54,559 nucleotides of DNA from positions 1 through 54,559 of the forward strand of contig NZ_JXQZ01000135.1 in the NCBI RefSeq assembly GCF_000878135.1, read 5' to 3'. This document shows positions 43,004 to 53,411 of this stretch, piece by piece (the stretch's first letter is position 1; every line of letters begins with the position of its first letter). Made by a program: the position numbers and the translations under genes. The notes below the pieces were generated by a model. The model was not told the origin of the DNA. It worked only from the letters and a program-made list of their open reading frames with translations, and ran no database searches. This DNA comes from Frigoribacterium sp. MEB024 (lineage in GTDB: Bacteria; Actinomycetota; Actinomycetes; Actinomycetales; Microbacteriaceae).

Positions 43004-44002
43004 ATGGCTGACACGGATTCCGGAACCCTCTACTCGCACCCCGACCGCAACCTCGGCATGGAACTGGTGCGGGCCACCGAGGCGGCCGCGATCCGCTCGG
43101 CGCCGTTCATCGGCAAGGGCGACAAGAACGCCGCCGACAAGGCCGCGGTCGACGCCATGCGCAAGTTCCTCGGCACGGTGGCGTTCGACGGCGTGGTCGT
43201 GATCGGCGAGGGCGAGAAGGACGAAGCCCCGATGCTCTTCAACGGCGAGCACGTCGGCAACGGCTTCGGGCCGGCCTGCGACATCGCCGTCGACCCGATC
43301 GACGGCACCAGCCTCACCGCGGCGGGACGCATGAACGCCCTCTCGGTGATCGCCGTCAGCGACCGCGGCAGCATGTACGACCCCAGCGCCGTCTTCTACA
43401 TGGACAAGATCGTCACCGGCCCCGAGGGCCGCGGCATCATCGACCTCGACCGTCCGATCGGCGAGAACATCACCGCCCTGGCGGCGGCCAAGGGCATCGC
43501 CGTCGAGGACATGCAGATCGCCGTGCTCGACCGTCCCCGTCACGCGGACCTCATCGCCGAGATCCGGGCCGTGGGCGCGTCGACCCGCCTGCTGCTCGAC
43601 GGCGACGTGGCCGGCGGCATCAACGCCGCTCGTCCCGACTCGCGCATCGACATGTGCGTCGGCGTCGGTGGCACGCCCGAGGGCATCATCACGGCCTGTG
43701 CGGTGAAGGCCCTCGACGGCCTGATCCTGGCCCGTCTCGCTCCGAAGGACGACGCCGAGCGCCAGAAGGCGATCGACGCGGGTCACGACCTCGACCGCGT
43801 CCTGGACCAGGACGACCTCGTCACGGGCGACAACGCGTACTTCGTCGCCACGGGTGTCACCGACGGTGCACTCGTCGCGGGCGTCACGCGCAAGCAGGGC
43901 ATGATCCGGACCTCGAGCATCGTGCTGCGCTCGCACTCGGGCACCATCCGCCGGGTCGAGGCCGACCACCTCGTGTCGAAGTGGTACGGCGAGAAGGCCT
44001 GA
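43004..44002 (+). CDS. glpX: Class II fructose-1,6-bisphosphatase
   Basis: GlpX dephosphorylates fructose 1,6-bisphosphate in gluconeogenesis. The 332-residue protein has the lithium-sensitive phosphatase motifs GEGEKDEAPML and DIAVDPIDGTSLTAAG (metal-binding DPIDGT), then DVAGGINAARPDS and VGVGGTPEGIITACAVKAL. Length is normal for the class, and this is typically the only FBPase in actinobacteria. The start fits the leaderless promoter. It is divergent from fba, acting on the same metabolite. Confidence 0.97.
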   Translation: MADTDSGTLYSHPDRNLGMELVRATEAAAIRSAPFIGKGDKNAADKAAVDAMRKFLGTVAFDGVVVIGEGEKDEAPMLFNGEHVGNGFGPACDIAVDPIDGTSLTAAGRMNALSVIAVSDRGSMYDPSAVFYMDKIVTGPEGRGIIDLDRPIGENITALAAAKGIAVEDMQIAVLDRPRHADLIAEIRAVGASTRLLLDGDVAGGINAARPDSRIDMCVGVGGTPEGIITACAVKALDGLILARLAPKDDAERQKAIDAGHDLDRVLDQDDLVTGDNAYFVATGVTDGALVAGVTRKQGMIRTSSIVLRSHSGTIRRVEADHLVSKWYGEKA

Positions 44003-44023
44003 CCTCCACGCCACCTCACGACA

Positions 44024-44057
44024 CGACGAACGCCCGGCCTCGGCCGGGCGTTCGTCG
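44024..44057. terminator. Terminator between glpX and rmuC
   Basis: CGACGAACGCCCGGCC and GGCCGGGCGTTCGTCG form a 16-bp perfect stem with a minimal loop, between two convergent genes, so it probably works in both directions. Confidence 0.85.
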
Positions 44058-44066
44058 CATCGGGGG

Positions 44067-45335
44067 TCAGTCGCGGTCGGTGCTGCCCTCGCCCAGGGCC
44101 GACGCGAGCTCGGGGGCGGTGAGCTCTCGGGGTGACTCCTCGACGGTCGTCGGGGTCGCGAGGACCTTGGACTCGTCGAGCATGCTGAGCCGCCGGGCCG
44201 ACGGGAGGACCGTTCGCTCGAGCGAACCGACGAACCGGTTGTAGTCGGTGACGCCGGCGCGCAGCGACCGGCCGAGCTTGTCCACGTGACCGGCCATGGT
44301 CGACAGCCGCCCGTAGAGCTCGCGGCTGAGGTCGAACAGTTCTTTGGCCTCGGCGGTGACGACGTCCTGTTGCCAGCTGAACGCGACGGTCTTGAGCACG
44401 GACCAGAGGGTCACGGGCGAGGCGAGGGCGACGCGCTTCAGGAAGGCGTAGTCCATCAGGGCCGGGTCGGCCTCGAGGGCGGACGACACGAGCGACTCGC
44501 TCGGGATGAACGCGATGACCAGCTCGGGCGAGGACTCGAGCCCGGCCCAGTAGGTCTTGCCCGCCAGGGCGTCGACGTGGGCCCGCAGTGCCTTGACGTG
44601 CTGCCGGACCAGCTGGTCGCGTCGTGCGCCCTCGTCGCCCGTGGCGGATGCGGGGATGGCGCTCGCCTCGAGGTAGGCGGAGAACGGCACCTTGGCGTCG
44701 ACCGCGATGTTCTTGCCACCGGGGAGGTGCACCACCATGTCGGGCCGGCCGGAGCCGGCGTCCGACGAGATCGACGTCTGCACGTCGAAGTCGACGCGCT
44801 CGACGAGGCCGGCGGCCTGCACGACGTTGCGCAACTGGGTCTCGCCCCAGACGCCGCGCGTGCTGTTCGACTTCAGCGCGGAGGCGAGCGACTCGGCCGT
44901 CCCGCGGAGCCGTTCACCCGATTCGGCGGCGGTGCGCAGCTGCTCGCTGAGGGCGCCGTATTGGAGGGTACGTTCGGCTTCGAGTTCGGCCACCTTCTGC
45001 TGGACGGCCTGCAGGCTCTCGGCCACCGGGCTGAGCGCGACGAGCACCTGGCCGTCGGTGCGCGCCCTCTCGGCCTCGGCGATGCGGACGTCGCGGAGGC
45101 GGTCCTGGAACTCGCGGAGGCGGTCTTCTTGCTGCGCGATCTGTCGACGGTACTGGTCGTCCTGGCCCTCGAGGCGCTCGCGCGACGCGTCGGCCACGGC
45201 GCGGGCAGCGGCGAGGTCGGACGACAGGCGTGCCGTCGCCTCGGCCGCGCGGGTGCGGGCGACGAGTGCGCCGACGGCGACGCCGAGGACGAGACCGAGC
45301 AGCAGGGCGAGGAACAGCGCGAGCGGAAGGGGCAT
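44067..45335 (-). CDS. rmuC: RmuC family DNA recombination protein
   Basis: RmuC proteins limit recombination at inverted repeats and contain a restriction-like nuclease fold. The 422-residue protein begins with a membrane anchor (residues 4-26, LALFLALLLGLVLGVAVGALV), a coiled coil to about residue 130, and the core domain: RGVWGETQLRNVVQAAGL, GRPDMVVHLPGGKNIAVDAKVPFSAY, GLESSPELVIAFIPSES, then LWSVLKTVAFSWQQ. ATG 45335 has a CACACT -10-like box 6 nt upstream and may be leaderless. It is interesting in a genome rich in inverted repeats, but RmuC is widespread. Confidence 0.93.
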   Translation of the reverse strand: MPLPLALFLALLLGLVLGVAVGALVARTRAAEATARLSSDLAAARAVADASRERLEGQDDQYRRQIAQQEDRLREFQDRLRDVRIAEAERARTDGQVLVALSPVAESLQAVQQKVAELEAERTLQYGALSEQLRTAAESGERLRGTAESLASALKSNSTRGVWGETQLRNVVQAAGLVERVDFDVQTSISSDAGSGRPDMVVHLPGGKNIAVDAKVPFSAYLEASAIPASATGDEGARRDQLVRQHVKALRAHVDALAGKTYWAGLESSPELVIAFIPSESLVSSALEADPALMDYAFLKRVALASPVTLWSVLKTVAFSWQQDVVTAEAKELFDLSRELYGRLSTMAGHVDKLGRSLRAGVTDYNRFVGSLERTVLPSARRLSMLDESKVLATPTTVEESPRELTAPELASALGEGSTDRD

Positions 45336-45439
45336 GGCGGAAGTGTGGCAGCGGCCACCGACACCGACCGGGAGTCGACGCGGTGGGGTCGGGGATGCCC
45401 GACGCGCCTCACGGCGTCGGGCTGGCGTGGGAGAGGCAC

Positions 45440-46069
45440 CTAGCCGAAGGCCATCGGGCGTCGGTCGGCCCGGGGCACGGCGGGCGCCGTCCGCGCCCCG
45501 GCCGGCTGCAGCACCTTCACCTTGACCGAGGCGATCGTCGCGAGCTCGCCGAGGTCGGAGGCGCCGTGGAACAGCGCGGCGTGGGCGACGATGGCCGCGC
45601 AGGCCTCGGCGTCGGCGAGGGCGTCGTGGTGCGAGAAGGCGTCGAACCCTGCGGCCGTCGCGGCGACCGGAAGCCGGTACGAGTCGAGCGAGTAGGTCTT
45701 GCGGGCGACCTGCAGGCTGCAGAGGTACGACCACGGGGGAGGGGTGAGCCCGGTGGCCGCGCAGGCGGCCTTGATGACGCCCATGTCGAAACCGGCGTTG
45801 TGGGCGACGAAGACGTCGTCGCCGGCGAAGTCGGCGAGCAGCTCGAACTGCTCGGCCCAGCCGAAGGCGCCGATCACGTCGCTCGCGACGATGCCGTGGA
45901 TGCGGGTGTTCCACTCGGAGAACTCGTCGTGCCCGGCCGGCGGCTGGATCAACCAGCCGACCTTGTCGACGACGACCCCGTCGCGGACCTTGACGAGGCC
46001 GACGGAGCAGGCACTGGCGCTGCTCGAGTTCGCGGTCTCGAAGTCGATCGCGGTGAAGTCGATGGGCAT
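45440..46069 (-). CDS. DEDDh 3'-5' exonuclease, DnaQ-like
   Basis: This 209-residue exonuclease has all three Exo motifs: AIDFETANSSSAS (Asp/Glu), VAHNAGFDMGVI, and HHDALADAEACA with the catalytic His of the DEDDh type. It resembles stand-alone DNA polymerase III epsilon-like nucleases used in repair. The C-terminal 40 residues are variable. ATG 46069 has no clear ribosome site. Its upstream region is shared with ychF across 119 bp. Confidence 0.9.
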   Translation of the reverse strand: MPIDFTAIDFETANSSSASACSVGLVKVRDGVVVDKVGWLIQPPAGHDEFSEWNTRIHGIVASDVIGAFGWAEQFELLADFAGDDVFVAHNAGFDMGVIKAACAATGLTPPPWSYLCSLQVARKTYSLDSYRLPVAATAAGFDAFSHHDALADAEACAAIVAHAALFHGASDLGELATIASVKVKVLQPAGARTAPAVPRADRRPMAFG

Positions 46070-46174
46070 TGACTCATGCTCTCACGCGCCTCCGACACCG
46101 CCTCCCCAGGCACGGTCGGATGCCGTTCCGTCCCCAGCCGGCGCGACGCCGACGGCACGGCTCGGCAGGCCCGG

Positions 46175-46180
46175 TACGCT
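46175..46180 (+). promoter_or_regulatory. ychF -10 box, leaderless
   Basis: TACGCT is 8 nt from GTG 46189, with no ribosome-binding site between. Confidence 0.5.
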
Positions 46181-46188
46181 TGACCCTC

Positions 46189-47262
46189 GTGGCTCTCACT
46201 ATCGCGATCGTCGGACTGCCCAACGTCGGCAAGTCCACCCTGTTCAACGCCCTGACCAAGAACCAGGTGCTGGCGGCGAACTATCCGTTCGCGACCATCG
46301 AGCCCAACGTGGGCATCGTCAACCTGCCCGACCCGCGCCTCCAGGTGTTGGCCGGTCTCTTCGGCAGCGAGAAGATCCTGCCCGCACCGGTGTCGTTCGT
46401 CGACATCGCCGGCATCGTCAAGGGGGCGAGCGAGGGCGAGGGGCTCGGCAACAAGTTCCTGGCGAACATCCGCGAGGCCGACGCCATCGCCGAGGTCGTG
46501 CGTGGCTTCGACGACCCCGACGTCGTGCACGTCGACGGCAAGGTCGACCCCGAGAGCGACATGGGCACGATCAACACCGAGCTGATCCTCGCCGACCTCG
46601 AGACGGTCGAGAAGGCGCTCGTCCGGTACGAGAAAGAGCTGCGGCTGAAGCGCGTCGAGCCGATCGTGCACGAGACGGCCGTGGCCGCCAAGGAGGCGCT
46701 CGAGCGCGGGGAGGCGCTCTCGGCCACGAGCATCGACCTCGAGCCGATCCGCGAGCTGGGACTGCTCACCGCGAAGCCCTTCATCTACGTCTTCAACGTC
46801 GACGAGGCCGTCCTCACCGACGAGGCGCGCAAGGCCGAACTGCAGGCCCTGGTCTCGCCGGCCGAGGCGATCTTCCTCGACGCGCAGGTCGAGTCCGAGC
46901 TGATCGGCCTCGACGACGAGGACGCCGCCGAGCTGCTCGCGTCGCTCGGCCAGGACGAGTCCGGTCTCGACCAGCTCGCCCGCATCGGCTTCGAGACGCT
47001 CGGGCTGCAGACCTACCTGACGGCGGGCCCGAAAGAGACCCGCGCCTGGACGATCGGCAAGGGCTGGAAGGCCCCGCAGGCCGCCGGGGTCATCCACACC
47101 GACTTCGAGAAGGGCTTCATCAAGGCCGAGGTCATCTCGTTCGACGACCTCGTCGAGACCGGCTCCATCGCCGAGGCCCGTTCGGCCGGCAAGGCCCGCA
47201 TCGAGGGCAAAGAGTACGTCATGCAGGACGGCGACGTGGTGGAGTTCCGCTTCAACAACTGA
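46189..47262 (+). CDS. ychF: Redox-regulated ATPase/GTPase YchF (Obg family)
   Basis: YchF is a universally conserved P-loop NTPase of the Obg family that prefers ATP and associates with ribosomes. The 357-residue protein has G1 [10 protein letters not shown] at residues 8-17, [10 protein letters not shown] (switch I), [22 protein letters not shown] (switch II), NVDE in place of the NKxD guanine motif (explaining ATP use), a coiled-coil region, and a C-terminal TGS domain ending [17 protein letters not shown] 46189 is favoured by the promoter and because homology starts at once. Confidence 0.96.
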   Translation: MALTIAIVGLPNVGKSTLFNALTKNQVLAANYPFATIEPNVGIVNLPDPRLQVLAGLFGSEKILPAPVSFVDIAGIVKGASEGEGLGNKFLANIREADAIAEVVRGFDDPDVVHVDGKVDPESDMGTINTELILADLETVEKALVRYEKELRLKRVEPIVHETAVAAKEALERGEALSATSIDLEPIRELGLLTAKPFIYVFNVDEAVLTDEARKAELQALVSPAEAIFLDAQVESELIGLDDEDAAELLASLGQDESGLDQLARIGFETLGLQTYLTAGPKETRAWTIGKGWKAPQAAGVIHTDFEKGFIKAEVISFDDLVETGSIAEARSAGKARIEGKEYVMQDGDVVEFRFNN

Positions 47263-47294
47263 CACCCCGGGCTCGGGGGCGAGCGCCACTCATC

Positions 47295-47300
47295 TACTCT
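47295..47300 (+). promoter_or_regulatory. -10 box of the AlaDH-like gene, leaderless
   Basis: TACTCT is 5 nt from ATG 47306, and no ribosome site is present. Confidence 0.45.
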
Positions 47301-47305
47301 CAAGC

Positions 47306-48493
47306 ATGAGCCAAACGGATTTCACGCCCACCGGCACCACCTCCGGCGCCCCCGCACTGCTGCGCCTCGGCGTCCTGGCCACCTCGCGCAAGCCCGACGA
47401 GCGGCGCCTGCCGATCCACCCCGCCCACCTCGACCGCATCGACGCCGATCTGCGCGCGAACATGACCCTCGAGCGCGGCTACGGCCTGCGCTTCGGCATC
47501 CCCGACACCGACCTCGAGCCCCTCGTCGCGATGGCCGACCGCGAGCAGATCGTCGCGGACAGCGACGTCGTCCTGCTGCCCAAGCCCCAGGCCGCCGACC
47601 TCGAGGGCCTGCGCGACGGTCAGACCCTCTGGGGCTGGCCGCACTGCGTCCAGGACCGCGAGATCACCCAGCTCGCCATCGACAAACGGCTCACCCTCAT
47701 CGCGTGGGAGGCCATGAACCACTGGCAGTCCGACGGCGGCTACGCTCTGCACGTCTTCCACAAGAACAACGAACTCGCCGGCTACTGCTCGGTGCTGCAC
47801 GCCCTCCAGCTCTGCGGCTCGACCGGCGACTACGGCCGTCGCCTCAGCGCCGTCGTCATCGGCTTCGGTGCCACCGCCCGCGGTGCCGTCACGGCCCTCA
47901 ACGCCCACGGCATCCACGACGTCCGCGTGCTGACGAACCGCAACATCGCCGCCGTCGGCTCACCGATCCCGTCGGTCGACATCTTCCAGTTCGAGCACGA
48001 CCCCGAGACGCCCGGCGCCAGCACCGTGAACACCCCCGACGGGCCGGTCGCCCTCGCTCCGTTCCTCGCCGCCGCCGACATCGTCGTCAACTGCACCCTC
48101 CAGGACCCGAACGCCCCGCTCACCTACCTCCGCGAGACCGACCTCGACGCCTTCCGCCCCGGCAGCCTCATCGTCGACGTCTCGGTGGACGAGGGCATGG
48201 GCTTCGACTGGGCCCGGGCCACGACCTTCGCCGAGCCGCTCGTCACCGTCGGCGCGACCACGAACTACTACGCCGTCGACCACAGCCCCTCACTGCTCTG
48301 GAACTCCACGACGTGGGAGATCAGCGAGGCCCTCCTGCCCTTCCTCCGCACCGTCATGGAGGGGCCGACCTCCTGGGCGGCGTCCGACACCATCCGCCGC
48401 GCCGTCGAGATCGCGGAGGGGCGGGTCGAGAACGAGGCGATCCTCGAGTTCCAGCACCGCGCCTCCTCGTATCCGCACGCACCGCTCGGCTAG
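47306..48493 (+). CDS. Alanine dehydrogenase/PNT-family oxidoreductase, possibly N5-(carboxyethyl)ornithine synthase
   Basis: This 395-residue NAD(P)-dependent enzyme has an N-terminal AlaDH/PNT substrate domain (KPDERRLPIHPAHL with a substrate-binding Arg/Lys, VVLLPKPQ with the catalytic Lys, GWPHCVQDRE with the catalytic His) and a Rossmann fold (AVVIGFGATARGAVTALNAHG). The HC-x-x-D/E context and length recall saccharopine-dehydrogenase-like members and N5-(carboxyethyl)ornithine synthase more than true alanine dehydrogenase. Its real amino-acid substrate is open. The start is leaderless. It stands alone, convergent with a tetR gene, and its last codons contain the word CCGCGCCTCC. Confidence 0.72.
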   Translation: MSQTDFTPTGTTSGAPALLRLGVLATSRKPDERRLPIHPAHLDRIDADLRANMTLERGYGLRFGIPDTDLEPLVAMADREQIVADSDVVLLPKPQAADLEGLRDGQTLWGWPHCVQDREITQLAIDKRLTLIAWEAMNHWQSDGGYALHVFHKNNELAGYCSVLHALQLCGSTGDYGRRLSAVVIGFGATARGAVTALNAHGIHDVRVLTNRNIAAVGSPIPSVDIFQFEHDPETPGASTVNTPDGPVALAPFLAAADIVVNCTLQDPNAPLTYLRETDLDAFRPGSLIVDVSVDEGMGFDWARATTFAEPLVTVGATTNYYAVDHSPSLLWNSTTWEISEALLPFLRTVMEGPTSWAASDTIRRAVEIAEGRVENEAILEFQHRASSYPHAPLG

Positions 48494-48495
48494 CG

Positions 48496-48515
48496 CAGGC
48501 AGGCAGGCAGGCAGG
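48496..48515 (+). repeat. Tetranucleotide run (CAGG)5
   Basis: Five exact CAGG units begin 3 nt after the preceding stop codon. Being non-coding and 3' of both genes, length changes would have little effect. Confidence 0.85.
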
Positions 48516-48552
48516 AACGCAAGGCGGACAGGCCGGGCGGTCTCGGCGGGAC

Positions 48553-48605
48553 CGGGCGTTCGTGAACGCCCGTTCGCCACGAAGCCGCCCGTCCGTCGGG
48601 CGGCT
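48553..48605. terminator. Terminator hairpins between convergent genes
   Basis: CGGGCGTTC-GT-GAACGCCCG (48553-48572) and AGCCGCCCG-TCCGT-CGGGCGGCT (48583-48605) are perfect hairpins. The second touches the tetR stop codon. Together they separate the AlaDH-like and tetR transcripts. Confidence 0.7.
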
Positions 48606-49153
48606 CAGACCGCAGGAGGCGCGGCGAGGGCCGCCAGGACGCGCTCGGCCCCGAAGTCCCACGCCTCGTCGACGTCGCCGCCCAGCTGGAAGCCTCCGTT
48701 GAGCTCCATGATGACGAAGCCCGCCACCCACGCCGTGAGCGTGCGGGCTGCGTCGAGGGCTCGCTCCGGCCCGACGAGCTGTTCGCCGACCCGGAGGGCG
48801 GCAGCGCTCGCCGCGGCGCCGAACTCGCGTCGCGCGGTGGGGACGCCGGGCCCGGGCGTCATGACCAGTTGGAACGCAGCCGGGCGTTCGTGGCCGAAGG
48901 CGCGGAAGGCGTCGAGCACCTCGCGGGCCGACCCCGCCCCGTCGAGCCGCGCGGCCAGGTCGGTGAGGGTGGCCTCCGCGACCGACCGCAGCAGCGCCTC
49001 CCGGTTCTCGACCCGCTTGTAGAGCGAGGGGGCGCGGACGCCGACCCGTGCCGCCACGGCGGCCATCGTCAGGCCGGCGGGGCCGTCGGCCTCGAGCAGC
49101 TCGCGGGCGGCGAGGAGGATGGCGTCGAGCGAGGTGCGGTCCGGTGTGGGCAT
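48605..49153 (-). CDS. TetR/AcrR-family transcriptional regulator
   Basis: This 182-residue repressor-like protein has a classic TetR HTH: LDAILLAARELLEADGPAGLTMAAVAARVGVRAPSLYKRVENREALLRSV. The C-terminal domain resembles the TetR_C group with GHERPAAFQLVMTPG and AWVAGFVIMELNGGF. I prefer ATG 49153 (MPTPDRTS) because TATACT lies 6 nt upstream on the minus strand; a start at 49183 would place the coding sequence over the operator. It is divergent from a metallo-beta-lactamase gene, with palindromes covering both promoters, so it very probably represses itself and that gene. Confidence 0.88.
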   Translation of the reverse strand: MPTPDRTSLDAILLAARELLEADGPAGLTMAAVAARVGVRAPSLYKRVENREALLRSVAEATLTDLAARLDGAGSAREVLDAFRAFGHERPAAFQLVMTPGPGVPTARREFGAAASAAALRVGEQLVGPERALDAARTLTAWVAGFVIMELNGGFQLGGDVDEAWDFGAERVLAALAAPPAV

Positions 49154-49159
49154 CCGTCG

Positions 49160-49210
49160 AGTATAGCTATTGACAATAGCCATGATGGCTAAGTACCGTA
49201 GCCATCATGG
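49160..49210. promoter_or_regulatory. Palindromic operators over the tetR / MBL divergent promoters
   Basis: GCTATTG-A-CAATAGC (49166-49180) directly abuts and overlaps the tetR -10 TATACT (49165-49160). CCATGATGGCTA (49180-49191) and TAGCCATCATGG (49199-49210) form a second perfect inverted repeat with a 7-nt centre, covering the TACCGT -10 (49194-49199) and start codon of the MBL gene. Both contain ATAGC/TAGCC half-sites. The arrangement fits autorepression plus repression of the neighbour. Confidence 0.75.
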
Positions 49211-49920
49211 AACTCGCCCCCTCCCTCCACCGCATCGGCAACGACATCGTCGCCGCCTACCTCGTCGTCGTGCCCGAGGGCGTGACCGTGATCGACGCCG
49301 GCCTGCCCGGCCTCTGGTCCGAACTCGTCACCGAACTCGCCTCGGTCGGACGCACCCTCGACGACGTGAAGGGCGTCGTCCTGACCCACGGCGACTCCGA
49401 CCACGTCGGCTTCGCCGAACGGCTGCGCCGCGACCACGGGGTGCCCGTGTACGTCCACGCGGCCGACGCCTCGCGGGCGAAGGGCGGACCGAAGCCGAAG
49501 AACGGCATGCCACCCATGAAGCTCGGCCCCCTGCTGGGCTTCGCCGGGTACAGCCTGCGCAAGGGCGGGGCGAAGACCGCCTGGCTCACCGAGGTCGTCG
49601 AGGTGCACGGCGGCGAGACGCTCGACCTGCCGGGCTCACCCCGGATCATCCCGATGCCCGGACACTCCGAGGGCAGCATCGCCGTCTTCGTCCCGGGCGT
49701 CGACGCCGTCTTCGTGGGTGACGCCCTGACCACGCGACACGTGACGACCGGCCACGTCGGGCCCGCACCGGCTCCGTTCACCGACGAGCCCGAGCAGGCG
49801 CTGGCGTCGCTCGACGCCCTGCTCGACACCGGTGCCACCTGGGTGCTGCCCGGCCACGGCGCCCCCTGGGACGGTGGCGTGGCCGCGGCCGTCACCGCCG
49901 TGCGCGCCGCCGCCCGCTGA
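49207..49920 (+). CDS. Metallo-beta-lactamase fold hydrolase
   Basis: This 237-residue hydrolase has the MBL fold: VIDAGLPG, the metal motif THGDSDHVGF, PMPGHSEGS, FVGDALTTR and the final VLPGHGAP. The metal motif reads HxDxDH rather than the usual HxHxDH, as in some hydrolases of this superfamily, so one zinc site is altered. The start is leaderless, 7 nt after TACCGT. It is divergent from the tetR gene whose operators overlap its start, suggesting induction by a small molecule, perhaps its substrate. The substrate is unknown; lactone or glyoxalase-type esters are possible. Confidence 0.85.
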   Translation: MELAPSLHRIGNDIVAAYLVVVPEGVTVIDAGLPGLWSELVTELASVGRTLDDVKGVVLTHGDSDHVGFAERLRRDHGVPVYVHAADASRAKGGPKPKNGMPPMKLGPLLGFAGYSLRKGGAKTAWLTEVVEVHGGETLDLPGSPRIIPMPGHSEGSIAVFVPGVDAVFVGDALTTRHVTTGHVGPAPAPFTDEPEQALASLDALLDTGATWVLPGHGAPWDGGVAAAVTAVRAAAR

Positions 49921-49953
49921 CCCGACGGAGCAGAACGGGCCTGTTCGGGAGAC

Positions 49954-49975
49954 CCGGGCGTCGTCGACCGCCCGG
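49954..49975 (+). terminator. Hairpin after the MBL gene
   Basis: CCGGGCG (49954-49960) and CGCCCGG (49969-49975) pair around TCGTCGAC, 34 nt after the stop codon, in the spacer that separates two convergent genes. Confidence 0.45.
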
Positions 49976-50071
49976 ATGCCGCGAAGTCGCCCGTCATCGG
50001 CGTGGGCGTCGGTCCGCCCCGACCGGACGTCGTCGCCGCGCGCCGCCGATCGCCGACGCGTCGGCCCGGGC

Positions 50072-52380
<2,309 letters not shown>

Positions 52381-52384
<4 letters not shown>

Positions 52385-53358
52385 GGTCTGGTTCCGATCG
52401 TCAGGGGGACGGGCGAGGAGGCGCGCGTCGCGCCACCGGGGGAGTCGAGGGAGGACGAGGAGGCGCGGGCCGCCTCGCCGGGGACGCCCACGTCGGCCGC
52501 GGGCTCGGTCCCGTCGGGCTCGCCGAGTCGGTCGGGCCGTGAGTACACGACCATGGACCGCCCGCGGAGGAACCCCACGATCGTGACGCCGAGCTCGGTC
52601 GCGAGGTCGACGGCGAGCGACGACGGCGCCGACACGGCGGCGAGCACCGGGATGCCGGCCATCGAGGCCTTCTGGGTGAGCTCGAACGAGGCGCGACCCG
52701 AGACCATCAGGACGGTCCCGGTCAACGGCAGCCGCGCCTCCTTGACGGCCCAGCCGACGACCTTGTCGACGGCGTTGTGCCGGCCGACGTCCTCGCGGAG
52801 CACGAGCAGCTCGCCGGTGCGGCCGTCGAAGAGCGCCGCGGCGTGCAGCCCGCCGGTCTTCTCGAATACGTCCTGACCCTCGCGGAGGCGGTCGGGGAAG
52901 GTGGCGAGCAGTGCGGGGTCGACGACGAGGGGGTCGTGCAGCACGTCGTGCTGCGACGTCGTGCGGACGGCGTCGATCGAGGCCTTGCCGCACAGCCCGC
53001 ACGAGCTGGTCGTGTAGAACGCCCGCTCGAGGCTCGGGTCGGGCGCCGGCACCCCGGGCGCGAGCGTGACGTCGAGCACGTTGTACGTGTTGAGCCCCTC
53101 GGCGGTGGCCCCGGCGCAGTAGCGGGCGGCGAAGAACTCGTCACCGGTCGAGATGACGGCCTCGGACACGAGGAACCCCGCGGCCAGGTCGAAGTCGTGA
53201 CCGGGTGTGCGCATGGTGATGGCGAGCGAGGTGCCGCCGACGCGGATCTCGAGGGGTTCCTCGACCGCGAGGGTGTCCATGGTCTTGCGGACGCCGGCGC
53301 TGCCGTCGTCACCGACCGTGATGCGGGTCACCGGTTTGCGGGACGTGATGCGTGCCAT
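52381..53358 (-). CDS. fdhD: Formate dehydrogenase accessory sulfurtransferase FdhD
   Basis: FdhD transfers sulfur to the molybdenum cofactor of formate dehydrogenase-like enzymes. The 325-residue protein has [11 protein letters not shown], the [13 protein letters not shown] signature, the catalytic CGLCG (Cys120/Cys123), [16 protein letters not shown], and [13 protein letters not shown]. About 45 residues beyond the family end are Ser/Ala/Arg-rich; part is the dispersed word GGAGGCGCGG (52459) and a near copy at 52417 read as coding sequence, producing two RASS peptides. The ATG at 53358 lies 6 nt after a TAGACC box and may be leaderless. It is co-oriented with moeA and overlaps the oxidoreductase gene by 4 bp. 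Confidence 0.95.
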
Positions 53359-53411
53359 GGGTCAGGTCTACCCCTCGAACCCCGGAATCGAAAGCCGGCG
53401 GGGTCCGCGCC

